NCBI RefSeq assembly: GCF_000439085.1
Contig: NZ_AUUA01000003.1
Location: 417,489-481,488 of the forward strand
Length of the DNA stretch: 64,000 bases
From: Leminorella grimontii ATCC 33999 = DSM 5078
GTDB taxonomy: Bacteria > Pseudomonadota > Gammaproteobacteria > Enterobacterales > Enterobacteriaceae
Direction of reading: 5' to 3'
The position numbers and the translations under genes are program-made. Under the pieces are notes generated by a model. It did not search any database, was not told where the DNA came from, and saw only the letters and a list, made by a program, of their open reading frames with translations. Position 1 is the stretch's first letter. Every line of letters starts with the position of its first letter. Positions 39,398-48,715 of this stretch are shown here, piece by piece.

Positions 39398-39943
39398 TTA
39401 CTGAGCGGGAACCGGCGGCTCGACTTTCCGCCCCTGCCTGTCAATATAGTTTTCCTGACGGCAGGAAACGACCGTATGTTCGCCGTCCAGTATCGATTCG
39501 CAGTCCATGCCGACTCTTGCCAGCCCGTTTTCAAACGGCCAGGCAAAGTCATACTGCGGCTCAATCACCGGCTCCAGTCGTTGGTTAAAGAAGCCAACCT
39601 TACCGTTGACGATACCGCGGGTCAGCCCTTCCTCAAAATAGTCGGGGCCGTTGTCAAACAAGAGCACTTCGAGGCTGCTTCCATCGGGCTTAACGTAAAA
39701 AACCCGGCGATCAATAAAGAATCCGGCCAGACCGTTGTCGCCATAGTCGGCCTGCGCCAGAGCGCGAGGGGAGAAGCGAAACGTCTTGCCATCTGGCGCC
39801 GCACAGGCGCTATCGTCAATTAGCCCTTGCTCGCTGGAACCATACAAACAGCTTAACGAATAGGAGGGTGAAGAAACACCGCAGCCTGCGGCCATCAGCC
39901 CGACCAGCAGCAAAAGAACAACTTTCAAACGTGCGATTCTCAT
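39398..39943 (-). CDS. WG-repeat-type lipoprotein
   Basis: A 181-residue lipoprotein with signal peptide ending GLMAAGC (Cys21). Two segments read like WG/beta-strand repeats: GIVNGKVGFFNQRLEPVIEPQYDFAWPFENGLARV, and further on YIDRQGRKVEPP. Function unknown; WG-repeat proteins are usually surface or periplasmic and of unclear role. The ATG at 39943 has an AAAAGG site 8 bases upstream. It lies between ppdA and thyA in the same direction, and the strong thyA terminator separates it from thyA. Confidence 0.7.
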   Translation of the reverse strand: MRIARLKVVLLLLVGLMAAGCGVSSPSYSLSCLYGSSEQGLIDDSACAAPDGKTFRFSPRALAQADYGDNGLAGFFIDRRVFYVKPDGSSLEVLLFDNGPDYFEEGLTRGIVNGKVGFFNQRLEPVIEPQYDFAWPFENGLARVGMDCESILDGEHTVVSCRQENYIDRQGRKVEPPVPAQ

Positions 39944-39971
39944 CCTGAGCGCCTTTTCCCACATCAGATGT

Positions 39972-39997
39972 AAAAAGCCCGCCGACAGGGGCGGGCA
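39972..39997 (-). terminator. Rho-independent terminator after thyA
   Basis: On the minus strand GCCCGCCCCTGTCGGCGGGC forms a 7-bp stem followed by five U, immediately after the thyA stop codon. Confidence 0.82.
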
Positions 39998-40003
39998 TAA
40001 AAA

Positions 40004-40798
40004 TTAAATCGCCACCGGCGCTTTGATCGCCGGATGGGGGTCGTAGCCCGTAATTTCAAAGTCTTCGAACCGGTAATCGAAGATGGACTCCGGCTTACGC
40101 TTGATCTCAAGCTTCGGCAGCGGACGCGGCTCGCGGCTCAGCTGAAGGTGCGTTTGTTCCATGTGGTTCATATACAGGTGCGTATCGCCGCCGGTCCAGA
40201 CAAAGTCGCCGACTTCCAGATCGCACTGCTGGGCCATCATGTGTACTAAAAGCGCGTAGCTGGCGATGTTGAACGGTAGCCCCAAAAACACGTCACAGGA
40301 GCGCTGATACAGCTGGCAGGAGAGCCTGCCGTCGGCGACGTAAAACTGGAAGAACGCGTGGCAGGGCGCCAGCGCCATCTCGGACAGCTCTCCCACGTTC
40401 CAGGCGGAAACGATGATCCGGCGCGAATCCGGATCGCGTTTTAGCTGCTCCACCGCCGCGGAAATCTGGTCTATCTGACGACCGTCAGCCGCGCCCCACG
40501 AGCGCCACTGCTTGCCGTATACCGGCCCCAAATCGCCGTTTTCGTCAGCCCATTCGTCCCAGATAGTGACGTTATTGTCGCGCAGGTAGCCGACGTTGGT
40601 ATCGCCCTTAAGGAACCACAGCAGCTCGTGAATGATTGATCGCAGGTGACAGCGCTTGGTGGTCACCAGCGGGAAGCCTTCCTGCAGGTTAAAGCGCATC
40701 TGATGGCCGAAAATAGAGCGCGTTCCCGTGCCGGTACGATCGGACTTTGGCGTTCCCTCGTCGAGGATTTTTTGCATTAATTCTAAATATTGTTTCAT
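40004..40798 (-). CDS. thyA: ThyA, thymidylate synthase
   Basis: Converts dUMP to dTMP with methylenetetrahydrofolate. The 264-residue protein equals E. coli ThyA in length. The catalytic cysteine is Cys146 in [12 protein letters not shown], with [13 protein letters not shown] for phosphate binding and the C-terminal [14 protein letters not shown]. It is 32 bp downstream of lgt on the same strand, the enterobacterial lgt-thyA pair. Confidence 0.98.
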   Translation of the reverse strand: MKQYLELMQKILDEGTPKSDRTGTGTRSIFGHQMRFNLQEGFPLVTTKRCHLRSIIHELLWFLKGDTNVGYLRDNNVTIWDEWADENGDLGPVYGKQWRSWGAADGRQIDQISAAVEQLKRDPDSRRIIVSAWNVGELSEMALAPCHAFFQFYVADGRLSCQLYQRSCDVFLGLPFNIASYALLVHMMAQQCDLEVGDFVWTGGDTHLYMNHMEQTHLQLSREPRPLPKLEIKRKPESIFDYRFEDFEITGYDPHPAIKAPVAI

Positions 40799-40830
40799 CG
40801 TAACCTCGTCACCTTAAAATTCCTCATAGA

Positions 40831-41712
40831 TCACGCCTTTTGCCGTTTTTCCTGCGGCTTCGGGCGGCGGTAGGCCCAAACCATCATCAGTACGCCAATC
40901 AGGATCATCGGCAGCGAAAGCAGCTGCCCCATGCTGAACAGGCCAAACAGCCCCAGTTGGGCGTCCGGCTGGCGGAAAAATTCAATGATAAAGCGAAACG
41001 TCCCGTAACCAATCAAAAACAGCCCCGAGACGCTGCCCGCCGGGCGCGCCTTGCGGATAAACAGATTCAGAAGCAAGAACAGTACGACGCCTTCCAAGCA
41101 CATTTCATACAGCTGCGACATGTGGCGAGGCAGCATTCCGTCCTGCATGTAGGGGAGCCACTGCGGGTTTTGTTCAACAAACAGCTGGTCGGCGACGCGC
41201 GCCGTCGGGAAGCGCATCGCCCACTGAAAATCGGTAACGCGTCCCCAAAGTTCGCCGTTGATAAAGTTGCCCAGTCGGCCAACGCCGAGCCCGAAGGGGA
41301 TCAGCGGCGCCATGAAATCGGATACCTGGAAGAACGTGCGCTTGGTGCGACGCGCGAACCACAGCATCGCTACGATGACGCCCATCAGGCCGCCGTGGAA
41401 GGACATGCCGCCCTCCCAGACTTTAAACAGGTAAAGCGGATTAGCGACAAAGTCGGGAAAGCTGTAGAACAGCACGTAGCCAACGCGGCCGCCGACGAAT
41501 ACGCCCAAAAAGCCCGCATACAGCACGCTTTCCACTTCGTCCTTCGTCCAGCCGCTGTTTGGCCGCCCGGCGCGGCGTTTGGCCAACCAGAGAGCGAATA
41601 CGAAGCCTATCAGGTACATCATGCCGTACCAGCGCAGCGACAAAGGCAGCGTGGGTTCTAAAGAGAAGATAACCGGATCGAATTTAGGAAATTCCAGAAA
41701 GCTAGAGTTCAT
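40831..41712 (-). CDS. lgt: Lgt, prolipoprotein diacylglyceryl transferase
   Basis: An inner-membrane enzyme that transfers diacylglycerol from phosphatidylglycerol to the lipobox cysteine of prolipoproteins. The 293-residue product has seven predicted membrane segments, the signature [16 protein letters not shown] and the HGGL motif in [12 protein letters not shown]. The ATG at 41712 is preferred to the adjacent GTG at 41715. In E. coli the upstream neighbour is ptsP; here it is rppH. Confidence 0.96.
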   Translation of the reverse strand: MNSSFLEFPKFDPVIFSLEPTLPLSLRWYGMMYLIGFVFALWLAKRRAGRPNSGWTKDEVESVLYAGFLGVFVGGRVGYVLFYSFPDFVANPLYLFKVWEGGMSFHGGLMGVIVAMLWFARRTKRTFFQVSDFMAPLIPFGLGVGRLGNFINGELWGRVTDFQWAMRFPTARVADQLFVEQNPQWLPYMQDGMLPRHMSQLYEMCLEGVVLFLLLNLFIRKARPAGSVSGLFLIGYGTFRFIIEFFRQPDAQLGLFGLFSMGQLLSLPMILIGVLMMVWAYRRPKPQEKRQKA

Positions 41713-41873
41713 CACTCACCACAGTACATATCACGTTGAATTGAGAACGGACAGCGCCGTTGATTACGCGCTTAAAAAACCGCGCAATCATAGCATAGCC
41801 AAACGCGTTTGGTTCGCAGAAAAAGGCCGCTTTACACTCATTTACGCCCCGTATCTCGGGGAGTGAAAATGGA

Positions 41874-41897
41874 TAGCCCCACGATTAAGTGGGGCTA
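41874..41897 (-). terminator. Hairpin after rppH, probable terminator
   Basis: A perfect 9-bp stem TAGCCCCAC / GTGGGGCTA with a 6-base loop lies 4 bp beyond the rppH stop on the minus strand; the following sequence (ATCCATTTTC) is only moderately T-rich. It separates rppH from lgt. Confidence 0.5.
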
Positions 41898-41901
41898 ATG
41901 A

Positions 41902-42462
41902 CTATCTATCACCGCCGGTGCGTTCACCCTTCCTACGCTTCGGGTACGGCGAATTCGACTTTTGCGGTCGGGTTTCCTGCTTTTCCTGCATCGCCAAAAC
42001 GATGGGAGAAAACTCTTTCATGACGCGACGATAAACGTCACGTTTGAACGAAACGACCTGTCGAACCGGATACCAATAACTCACCCAGCGCCAGCCGTCG
42101 AACTCCGGCGTGCTGCTGCGCTGCATGTTGATATCGGCTTCACTGCTTATCAGCTGTAGTAAAAACCACTTCTGCTTCTGACCAATACAAACGGGCTTAG
42201 TGTCCCAACGCACCAAACGTTTAGGTAACTTATATCGTAACCAGTTACGCGTACAGCCAAGGACCTTGACGTCTTTACGACTCAGTCCCACTTCTTCAAA
42301 AAGCTCGCGATACATGGCCTGCTCCGGAGACTCCCCCGCGTTGATGCCGCCTTGAGGAAACTGCCATGAGTGTTGACCAAATCGCCTGGCCCACAATACC
42401 TGTCCCTGCTTATTACAAATTACGATACCAACATTCGGGCGGTAGCCATCATCATCGATCAC
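41902..42462 (-). CDS. rppH: RppH, RNA pyrophosphohydrolase
   Basis: Removes pyrophosphate from the 5' end of mRNAs and so starts 5'-end-dependent decay. The 186-residue protein (E. coli 176) has the Nudix box [23 protein letters not shown] and starts [17 protein letters not shown] as in E. coli. The C-terminus is basic ([22 protein letters not shown]). The gene that normally follows, ptsP, is absent. Confidence 0.96.
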   Translation of the reverse strand: MIDDDGYRPNVGIVICNKQGQVLWARRFGQHSWQFPQGGINAGESPEQAMYRELFEEVGLSRKDVKVLGCTRNWLRYKLPKRLVRWDTKPVCIGQKQKWFLLQLISSEADINMQRSSTPEFDGWRWVSYWYPVRQVVSFKRDVYRRVMKEFSPIVLAMQEKQETRPQKSNSPYPKRRKGERTGGDR

Positions 42463-42516
42463 CGGACTACCTCAGAGCATAAATTCTTTATAGATAGGTT
42501 GATTGTTTCATACTAG

Positions 42517-42781
42517 GCTGTGTCCCGCAACTGTACACGGTGGCGACGCTGAGCCAAAAGGGCGTAATCAAGGCGGAGCGCGCAGGGCATAGTGAGCCTA
42601 TGCCCAAGTGCGACAACGCAGGGTACGCCCTTTTGGCACTCGTCCCGAAGGGCTGGGGTCCTTTTTACGCAGCGCTGCGTTACTCACGGCTTATTTGGGC
42701 CCGCCAAACCTCACCGCTCGCGCCTTGCTCTGCGTAAAAATGACCGCCAGCGCCATCCGCATACAGTTGCGGGACACAGCC
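42517..42781. mobile_element. MITE-like non-autonomous element with 19-bp terminal inverted repeats and TA flanks
   Basis: The left end GGCTGTGTCCCGCAACTGT (42517-42535) is an exact inverted copy of the right end (42763-42781), and both are flanked by TA (42515-42516 and 42782-42783), the target duplication expected of IS630/Tc1-type transposases. The 265-bp interior encodes no credible protein. It contains further inverted repeats, such as GCCAAAAGGGCGTA near 42551-42564 facing TACGCCCTTTTGGC near 42623-42636. The transposase must be supplied in trans. It lies upstream of rppH and mutH. Confidence 0.78.
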
Positions 42782-42783
42782 TA

Positions 42784-43424
42784 AACGGTGCGGTAAACCT
42801 CTGGGTGAGATTCCCTTATCAATACGCTTGCTGAGTATAACTTGACATTTGGAATTAAGTTATAAACAGCCTAAAGCCACATTACCCTACTTTATGCACC
42901 TTTACTGTGGATATCTATGTGAAGAACCCGATAACAATATGGGTAGAAATCAGAACCCACAGAGAATTGATCCTGAGTTAAAATTGAAATAATTTAATAT
43001 AAATCAGGTTAATATAAACAACCCACAGGCAGAAAATGGATCTAAAATGTGATGCAGATCCCTAGGCGAGATCGCCATGAACAAAAAATAGCCTCCGTCG
43101 ACTTTATCCACAGACAGTGATAAAAAGTTAACCAAAATGCGGTTTGATACGCAAAAAAACCCCGAAGTCAATGCTGTAAATGAAAACAGTAGTCATCTTT
43201 TTGTGAGTTATCCAAGATATCTGTGGATAACATAGTGTAAGATCCTGTTCACTGTCGGTGTCTTATTGACGATCCGTTCAGCCATAGTGGAAGGCGAAAC
43301 GGGCCAAAAATAAAAAATTATGATATAAACCATAGCGTTAATTTGTTTCTTAACGCTATGAAAAATGACTTACAAGCGCGCCCCTTGGGCTGTATAAATT
43401 TAGAACAGATAAACGGATCCCTAA
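42784..43424. promoter_or_regulatory. AT-rich non-coding region with DnaA boxes and clustered GATC sites upstream of mutH
   Basis: No gene is seen in this ~640 bp. It holds two perfect DnaA boxes (TTATCCACA at 43104-43112; TGTGGATAA at 43222-43230), an 8/9 match (TGTGGATAT at 42906-42914) and a 7/9 match (TTATCCAAG at 43208-43216). Seven GATC sites lie between 42969 and 43419, where about two would be expected. A high-affinity DnaA-binding region near mutH has been reported in E. coli (recalled from the literature, not checked). The mutH promoter must lie in the right part. Confidence 0.6.
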
Positions 43425-44123
43425 ATGTCCTATACGGTAACGCCCCTTCCTATGCCAGAAAGCGAGCAGGAGCTCTATCAGCGAGCGCTGGCGCTGGCCG
43501 GATATACGATGAAAGCGCTGGCGGACGCCGTAGGGTTACCGATCCCTAAAGATCTAAAGCGGGATAAGGGATGGGTTGGCATGATGCTGGAACACTATTT
43601 AGGCGCCAGCGCCGGCAGCAAGCCCGAACAGGACTTTCCTCATCTGGGCATAGAACTGAAGACGATCCCGGTAAGCGCGCAGGGCAATCCGCTGGAAACG
43701 ACCTTCGTATGCGTCGCTCCCTTGACCGGCAACAGCGGGGTGACTTGGGAAAGCAGCCACCTTCGTAGGAAGCTTCAGCGGGTGCTGTGGGTGCCGGTAG
43801 AGGGAGAAAGAAGCATTCCTTTAGCCGAGCGGCGCATCGGCACCGCCCTGCTGTGGAGCCCGGACGAAGAAGAGGAAACCAGACTCAAGCGCGACTGGGA
43901 GGAGCTGATGGACCTCATCGTGCTGGGGAAGGTAGAAACCATCACCGCCCGGCACGGAGAAGTGCTGCAAATCCGCCCCAAGGCCGCCAATGCGCGGGCG
44001 TTGACGGATGCGATCGGTGAGTTTGGCCAGCCGATTATGACGCTCCCGCGCGGCTTCTATCTGAAAAAAGCCTTTACGCGGGCGCTGCTGGCCAAACACT
44101 TTAACCTGCCGCTGTCTGAATAA
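43425..44123 (+). CDS. mutH: MutH, DNA mismatch repair endonuclease
   Basis: Nicks the unmethylated strand at hemimethylated GATC sites after activation by MutS-MutL. The 232-residue product has the catalytic DEK triad at Asp70, Glu77 and Lys79 in [13 protein letters not shown], the same positions as in E. coli, and the C-terminal [20 protein letters not shown]. It converges on lplT with only 4 bp between the stops. Confidence 0.97.
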   Translation: MSYTVTPLPMPESEQELYQRALALAGYTMKALADAVGLPIPKDLKRDKGWVGMMLEHYLGASAGSKPEQDFPHLGIELKTIPVSAQGNPLETTFVCVAPLTGNSGVTWESSHLRRKLQRVLWVPVEGERSIPLAERRIGTALLWSPDEEEETRLKRDWEELMDLIVLGKVETITARHGEVLQIRPKAANARALTDAIGEFGQPIMTLPRGFYLKKAFTRALLAKHFNLPLSE

Positions 44124-44127
44124 GAGG

Positions 44128-45333
44128 CTACTTCTTCCGCGCTCTCGCCAATTGTACAAGCCACAGGCCGCCGATTGACACCGCCAGCAGGCCGCCAAAA
44201 ACGCAGCCTATCGCCACAACGGGCATACCGGCTTTCACCGCCAGCGTGTACAGGCCGAGCATCAGCAGCATGGCGGTATTTTCACCAAAGTTTTGCGCCG
44301 CTACCGCATTACCCGCGCCGACGGTCTGCTTTCCCCGATCCTGTAACAGCGTATTGAGCGGAACGATAAAAAACCCGCCAAAAATGCCGATAACAACAAG
44401 GATCGCATAGGAGAGCGCCAGGCTGCCCTGCAGTACGAAAACCACCACGCCGACGCCCAACAGTACCCCCGCAGGAATACAGCGGCTCACGGTTTTTAAC
44501 GTGATCCACTTGGCCGCGGCCGCTGCGCCGATAACGATGCCTACCGCCACCATAGCGTTTAGCAGCGTCGGCGTAAGCAGCCCTTCGATGCCTAACGCGA
44601 CAGGAACCCAGAGGATCAGCAGGAAGCGGAGCGTGATCCCCGCCCCCCAGAACAGGCTGGTGCCCACCAGCGACATCCTCGTTCCCTGATCTCGCCAGAG
44701 CACCACAATCGCGTTGGCGAAGTTCGCCACCATCTCTTTAAGATTCCAGCGGGCGCCCGGTCTGGCTGGCTGTAGCTTCGGAATATAAAAGTTGGCGGCG
44801 ACGGCGCCGGCATAGACGATGCAGCATACCGTCAGCGCGATATAAGGGCTGATATCTACCAGCCAGCCGCCGACCAAAGAGCCGGTGAGGATCGCCGCCA
44901 GCGTAGAAGACTCAATCAGGCCGTTGGCCTTCACCAGTTGGTCGCCGTGGGTCAGCTCGCCGAGGATGCCGTACTTGGCGGGAGAATAGGCGGTTGCGCC
45001 AATGCCTACCAGCAGGTAGCCAAAGAACGGATCGAGGCCGGCGAAAATGATCCCCGCGCCGATAAGCTTAACGGCGTTGGCGAACATCATCACCCGCCCC
45101 TTCGAGAAGCTGTCGGCAACCTGCCCTACAAACGGAGCCAGCACCACGTAGGCGACAATAAACAGCATCTGGAGCACCGAGTGGCTCCAAAGCGGGTAGG
45201 CCTTTTGAATCAAAACGCCTAATGTCGCAAAAAACAGCGCGCTGTCGCCAAAGGCCGATAAAAACTGGGCGCTGGTTACCGCCACCATGCCCCTACTCAG
45301 CAGCGGCTTAGGCGTTACGTCTATCGTCGTCAT
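44128..45333 (-). CDS. lplT: LplT, lysophospholipid transporter
   Basis: A 401-residue major facilitator protein with about 12 predicted membrane helices that flips lysophospholipids to the inner leaflet for reacylation by Aas. The conserved motifs [37 protein letters not shown] and [12 protein letters not shown] match E. coli LplT. Its ATG overlaps the stop of aas by 4 bp (ATGA); the two genes form the aas-lplT lysophospholipid repair operon. Confidence 0.96.
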   Translation of the reverse strand: MTTIDVTPKPLLSRGMVAVTSAQFLSAFGDSALFFATLGVLIQKAYPLWSHSVLQMLFIVAYVVLAPFVGQVADSFSKGRVMMFANAVKLIGAGIIFAGLDPFFGYLLVGIGATAYSPAKYGILGELTHGDQLVKANGLIESSTLAAILTGSLVGGWLVDISPYIALTVCCIVYAGAVAANFYIPKLQPARPGARWNLKEMVANFANAIVVLWRDQGTRMSLVGTSLFWGAGITLRFLLILWVPVALGIEGLLTPTLLNAMVAVGIVIGAAAAAKWITLKTVSRCIPAGVLLGVGVVVFVLQGSLALSYAILVVIGIFGGFFIVPLNTLLQDRGKQTVGAGNAVAAQNFGENTAMLLMLGLYTLAVKAGMPVVAIGCVFGGLLAVSIGGLWLVQLARARKK

Positions 45334-47486
45334 TCGGACTCCGCAGGCGCTTCGGCCAGTTTACGCAAGGAGACAAAATCCGGCTTGCCGCTGCCCAAAA
45401 GCGGGAGCGACTTTAAGGTCCGAATATCGCGAGGAACGGCCAGCCCCGGCAGCCCCAGCTCCTGGGCGGCGCGCGATAGCGCGTCGCGAGGCAGCTCGGC
45501 AGCGGTGGTAAACAATACGAGAGATTCTCCCTTTGCCACATCGCTTTTCACCGTTGCGGCATGCTCGGCATTTGGCGCCACCTTTTTGGCTATCGCTTCT
45601 ACGCTTTCCAGCGATACCATCTCGCCGGCGATTTTAGCAAAGCGCTTCACGCGGCCTTTAATCGTGCAGAAGCCTTCACTATCAAAAGAGACGATGTCGC
45701 CGGTGTCGTACCAGCCGGCTTCCAGCTCGCCCCGCTCATTTTCTGCCGCAGGCTGCTCCAGCACGCCGGGGTTTTCCACCCGCAGATAGCCTTTCATGAT
45801 GTTTGGCCCCCTCACCTGCAGGCGGCCGCCCTCTTCAATCCCCGGAACTGAGATCAGGCGGGATTCGATGCCCGGCAGCAGTCGCCCTACGGTCTGAGAT
45901 TTGGACGCCATCGGAACGTTAATCGCCAGTACCGGCGCGCATTCGGTCACGCCGTAGCCTTCCAGAATGCGAATGCCGAACTTCTCCTGCCACAGCTCGC
46001 GCGTAGCGCTCGAAAGCTTCTCCGCCCCGGCCACTACGTAGCGCAGGCGAGCGAAGTCGTACGGATGGGCAAAGCGCGCATAGTTGTTGAGAAACGTCGG
46101 CGTGCCGAACATCACGTTGCAGTTCTGATCGTAGATCACTTCCGGCACGATGCGATAGTGCAGCGGGCTTGGGTAAAGGAAAATGCGGCTGCCGGTAACA
46201 ATCGGCGCCAGCAGCCCCGCAGTCAGGCCGAAGGCGTGGAACAGGGGCAGCGCCGACATAAATTTGTCCTGCGGCGAGAAGTCGGCTACGGTGCGGATCT
46301 GCTCCACGTTAGCCAGCAGGCTGCTATGGGTGTGCACTACGCCCTTCGGATTGCCCTCCGAACCAGACGTAAACAGAATGATGGCCGCGTCGTCCGGCTT
46401 TTGCGGCGCCATTGCGCAGCGCGGCATCAGCAGGTGCTTTAACACCCAAAGCTTGTCATCACGGGTCACCGTGTCCTTCAGGTCTTCGAGAAAATACCAG
46501 GTCGCGCCCTTTACCTGTTCTGCAAGGTGCGTCAGATTGGCTTTTTCCAAAAACTGGCGCGACGCCACGATGGTTTTTATCTGCGCGCCCTTAAGCGCGC
46601 TCTCCAGCCCGTTAACGCCGGCGGTATAGTTCAGCATGGCGGGTACGCGGCCGCACAGTGAGGTGCCGAAAATGGTCGCAGCGGTAATCGTCGCGTTGGG
46701 TAAAAGCAGGCCGACCGTTTCTCCCGGCGCGGTTAAACGAGAAATAATGCGGCTAACGCCCAGCGACTTTTTCAAAAGCGTGCGATAGGAGTCCTCTTTC
46801 AGGCCGATATCGGTAATGCAGGGCTTGCTGCCGCCGTAGCGGCAGGTTGCTTCAACCAGCGCTTCATACAGCGTTCTCGGACTGCGGGTCGCCATGCGGG
46901 CGTCCATCATGATTTGATGCATCCGCTCGCCGGCCAGCCTGCGGCGCTCGGCGGCTCGTCCGCCTTCCGGCATCGGGATCGTCGTCGCAGGTAAAATATG
47001 AATGTTGACCTGTGGAAACAGGCGCCGCTTAAAAATGCCCTTCAGGCGGCTAAAGAAGCTCAGCTCCAGGCCGTCTATCCAGATAGGGATAATCGTCGCC
47101 TGCGACTTCGCCGCCACAAAGGCCGCGCCGTCGTAAATCTTCATCAGCGAGCCGGTCACCGTGATGCGGCCTTCGGGGAAAATCACGATCGGCCTGCCGT
47201 GCTCAATCTGGCGAACCAGCGTTTTAATCGCCATCGGCTTGGTTGGATCCAGCGGCACAAAGTCCACCAGCGGTTCCATCATTCGCAGAAACCAGCGGTC
47301 GGTCATGCTGGTGTAAATAGCAAACACCGGCTTTACCGGCAAAAACAGCCCCAGCAGGACGCCGTCGATAAAAGAAAGGTGGTTGGGGGTTATCAGCAGG
47401 CGCTGATGATTGAAACCGTTAAGATCGCCCGTCACGCGTACGCGAAAGCACGTTCGAGCAATAAACCGAAGAACCTTATAAATCAT
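45330..47486 (-). CDS. aas: Aas, bifunctional 2-acylglycerophosphoethanolamine acyltransferase / acyl-ACP synthetase
   Basis: Reacylates lysophosphatidylethanolamine using ACP-bound fatty acid. The 718-residue protein (E. coli 719) has an N-terminal PlsC-like acyltransferase domain with NHLSFIDG and [13 protein letters not shown]-terminal AMP-binding domain follows, with [27 protein letters not shown] and [14 protein letters not shown]. The start at 47486 (MIYKVLRFI) has a GGGAGATA site 6 bases upstream; the 48-base longer frame lacks one. Confidence 0.96.
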   Translation of the reverse strand: MIYKVLRFIARTCFRVRVTGDLNGFNHQRLLITPNHLSFIDGVLLGLFLPVKPVFAIYTSMTDRWFLRMMEPLVDFVPLDPTKPMAIKTLVRQIEHGRPIVIFPEGRITVTGSLMKIYDGAAFVAAKSQATIIPIWIDGLELSFFSRLKGIFKRRLFPQVNIHILPATTIPMPEGGRAAERRRLAGERMHQIMMDARMATRSPRTLYEALVEATCRYGGSKPCITDIGLKEDSYRTLLKKSLGVSRIISRLTAPGETVGLLLPNATITAATIFGTSLCGRVPAMLNYTAGVNGLESALKGAQIKTIVASRQFLEKANLTHLAEQVKGATWYFLEDLKDTVTRDDKLWVLKHLLMPRCAMAPQKPDDAAIILFTSGSEGNPKGVVHTHSSLLANVEQIRTVADFSPQDKFMSALPLFHAFGLTAGLLAPIVTGSRIFLYPSPLHYRIVPEVIYDQNCNVMFGTPTFLNNYARFAHPYDFARLRYVVAGAEKLSSATRELWQEKFGIRILEGYGVTECAPVLAINVPMASKSQTVGRLLPGIESRLISVPGIEEGGRLQVRGPNIMKGYLRVENPGVLEQPAAENERGELEAGWYDTGDIVSFDSEGFCTIKGRVKRFAKIAGEMVSLESVEAIAKKVAPNAEHAATVKSDVAKGESLVLFTTAAELPRDALSRAAQELGLPGLAVPRDIRTLKSLPLLGSGKPDFVSLRKLAEAPAESE

Positions 47487-47611
47487 GACTATCTCCCTAT
47501 CACAGCGCAGTATGCGTTGATACATCCCTTTCACCGATAAGACAAGTGAATTATTACGCCGTTCATTACCTTACGGTTAACCGAACAAAAAACCGGCGCC
47601 CAGCTCAGGTA

Positions 47612-47701
47612 AAAAAAAACCTACGCATCCGCGTAGGTCGGTGTAATCCAGTAAATGGTTCCGACGTCGCCGCCGGATATTCACCAATAAATACCTCTGG
47701 G
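47612..47701 (-). ncRNA. omrA: OmrA/OmrB-type small RNA
   Basis: On the minus strand the 90-nt sequence begins CCCAGAGGTATTTATTGGTG, differing from the conserved OmrA/B 5' seed by one base in 20. It ends with the terminator stem CCTACGCGGATGCGTAGG followed by nine U, nearly identical to the OmrA terminator. It follows aas as in E. coli, where two tandem copies (omrA, omrB) exist; only one copy is seen here. These OmpR-controlled sRNAs repress outer membrane proteins including siderophore receptors. The assignment to A or B is arbitrary. Confidence 0.92.
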
Positions 47702-47776
47702 ATCTAAAATCTAGTTCAAGCGCCAAATTCCAGCCACTGCCAAAACGCTACATTGACCGACAAAGTGTAACCAAGC

Positions 47777-47797
47777 GTGAAATTATTATCATTTCAC
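47777..47797. promoter_or_regulatory. Palindromic operator-like site upstream of omr
   Basis: GTGAAAT and ATTTCAC form a perfect inverted repeat around a 7-bp TATTATC centre, about 85 bp upstream of the omr start. The core TGATAATAATT on the minus strand resembles half of a Fur box. The regulator is unknown. Confidence 0.4.
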
Positions 47798-47868
47798 CTA
47801 TTTTTCCTACACAACTCGATTAAAAATCGCTCGTAATCAGAATGAAGCAAGTTTTTCATCAATAGGCA

Positions 47869-48624
47869 TCACTGCGTAAACCGTTTATAAATTTCTTCAG
47901 CGGCGGCCTGATAGGCTTGAGACTTCAGCTCCATAATTTGCTTGGCGTCTTTTGAGTCGCGGTTATAGCGGCCGCTGAGGCTGCTGTTCTCGAATACCGG
48001 CGGGGTGAAGGTTGTCCAGCGCCCGCTGGCGACATCGATAAGCGCGATGCGCAGAACGATGCGCATATGCTGCGTTTCATCCGGTAAAACGCCGCCGACA
48101 AACGGCACCCAGGAAACCACCTTGGTAGCCTCGTTTTCAGAGCCGCTCTCCAGCTGGCCCCAGTACACCAAGATCTTATCCTGACCGCCGTTGGCCGCCG
48201 TCAGGCGTAGCAGCCTGGGGTAGTCAACCGAAGCCGCGTTGTCTGTCGTTTGGCCGTAGCGATAGCCGCTGTCGGGAGGGATGCCGGAGTAAAGCGCGAC
48301 GGAATAGTGCTGCGCCAGCGCCTGTTGCATTTCAACGTCGGGCGTCATTGCGCCGGACTGAATAAGCAAAATGGAAGAGCTTTTGGGCAGGCGGAAATCC
48401 TGCCGCGCGCTGCTCAAGGCCTTCTGGATGTCATCATCGCTGATAGCTTTGCTTTTAGGCGCGGCCCCCAGAACGTCGCTGTCCTTAAGCTCGCCGGAGT
48501 AAAAGGCGTTACCGCCGCGCCCGCCGGACTGCGAAATAGAGCGAGTTGAACAGCCTGAAAGCACCAGCGCGCCCAACACGACGGCCAACAGGATCCGGCC
48601 CCTTCCTGAAAAAATACGTTTCAT
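47869..48624 (-). CDS. Lipoprotein of unknown function
   Basis: A 251-residue lipoprotein precursor with lipobox LVLSGC (Cys25). The mature protein has a Gly/Ser-rich start, then an alternating region with LPKSSSILLIQSGAMTPDVEMQQAL and VLRIALIDVASGRWTTFTPPVFEN, ending in a helical KSQAYQAAAEEIYKRFTQ. I do not recognise a characterised family. The ATG at 48624 follows TTAGGGAT. It lies 91 bp downstream of the P-type ATPase operon on the same strand without a clear terminator between, so it may be co-transcribed, but its role in that operon is unproven. Confidence 0.75.
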   Translation of the reverse strand: MKRIFSGRGRILLAVVLGALVLSGCSTRSISQSGGRGGNAFYSGELKDSDVLGAAPKSKAISDDDIQKALSSARQDFRLPKSSSILLIQSGAMTPDVEMQQALAQHYSVALYSGIPPDSGYRYGQTTDNAASVDYPRLLRLTAANGGQDKILVYWGQLESGSENEATKVVSWVPFVGGVLPDETQHMRIVLRIALIDVASGRWTTFTPPVFENSSLSGRYNRDSKDAKQIMELKSQAYQAAAEEIYKRFTQ

Positions 48625-48715
48625 AACAGATATCCCTAATTCCATGTTGTATTTGTCCGAAAGATATCAGGGCTGGATAAAAAATCACCGCCGTTTACGC
48701 TTATTTACTCGGTGG

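Noticed and set aside
42540..42834. Short frames inside the MITE-like element
   Set aside because: They track the inverted repeats and low-complexity interior; no transposase motif is present.
42784..43424. A chromosomal origin (oriC)
   Set aside because: DnaA boxes and GATC sites are present, but the neighbours are rppH and mutH rather than mnmG/mioC, and the 13-mer unwinding repeats of oriC were not found.
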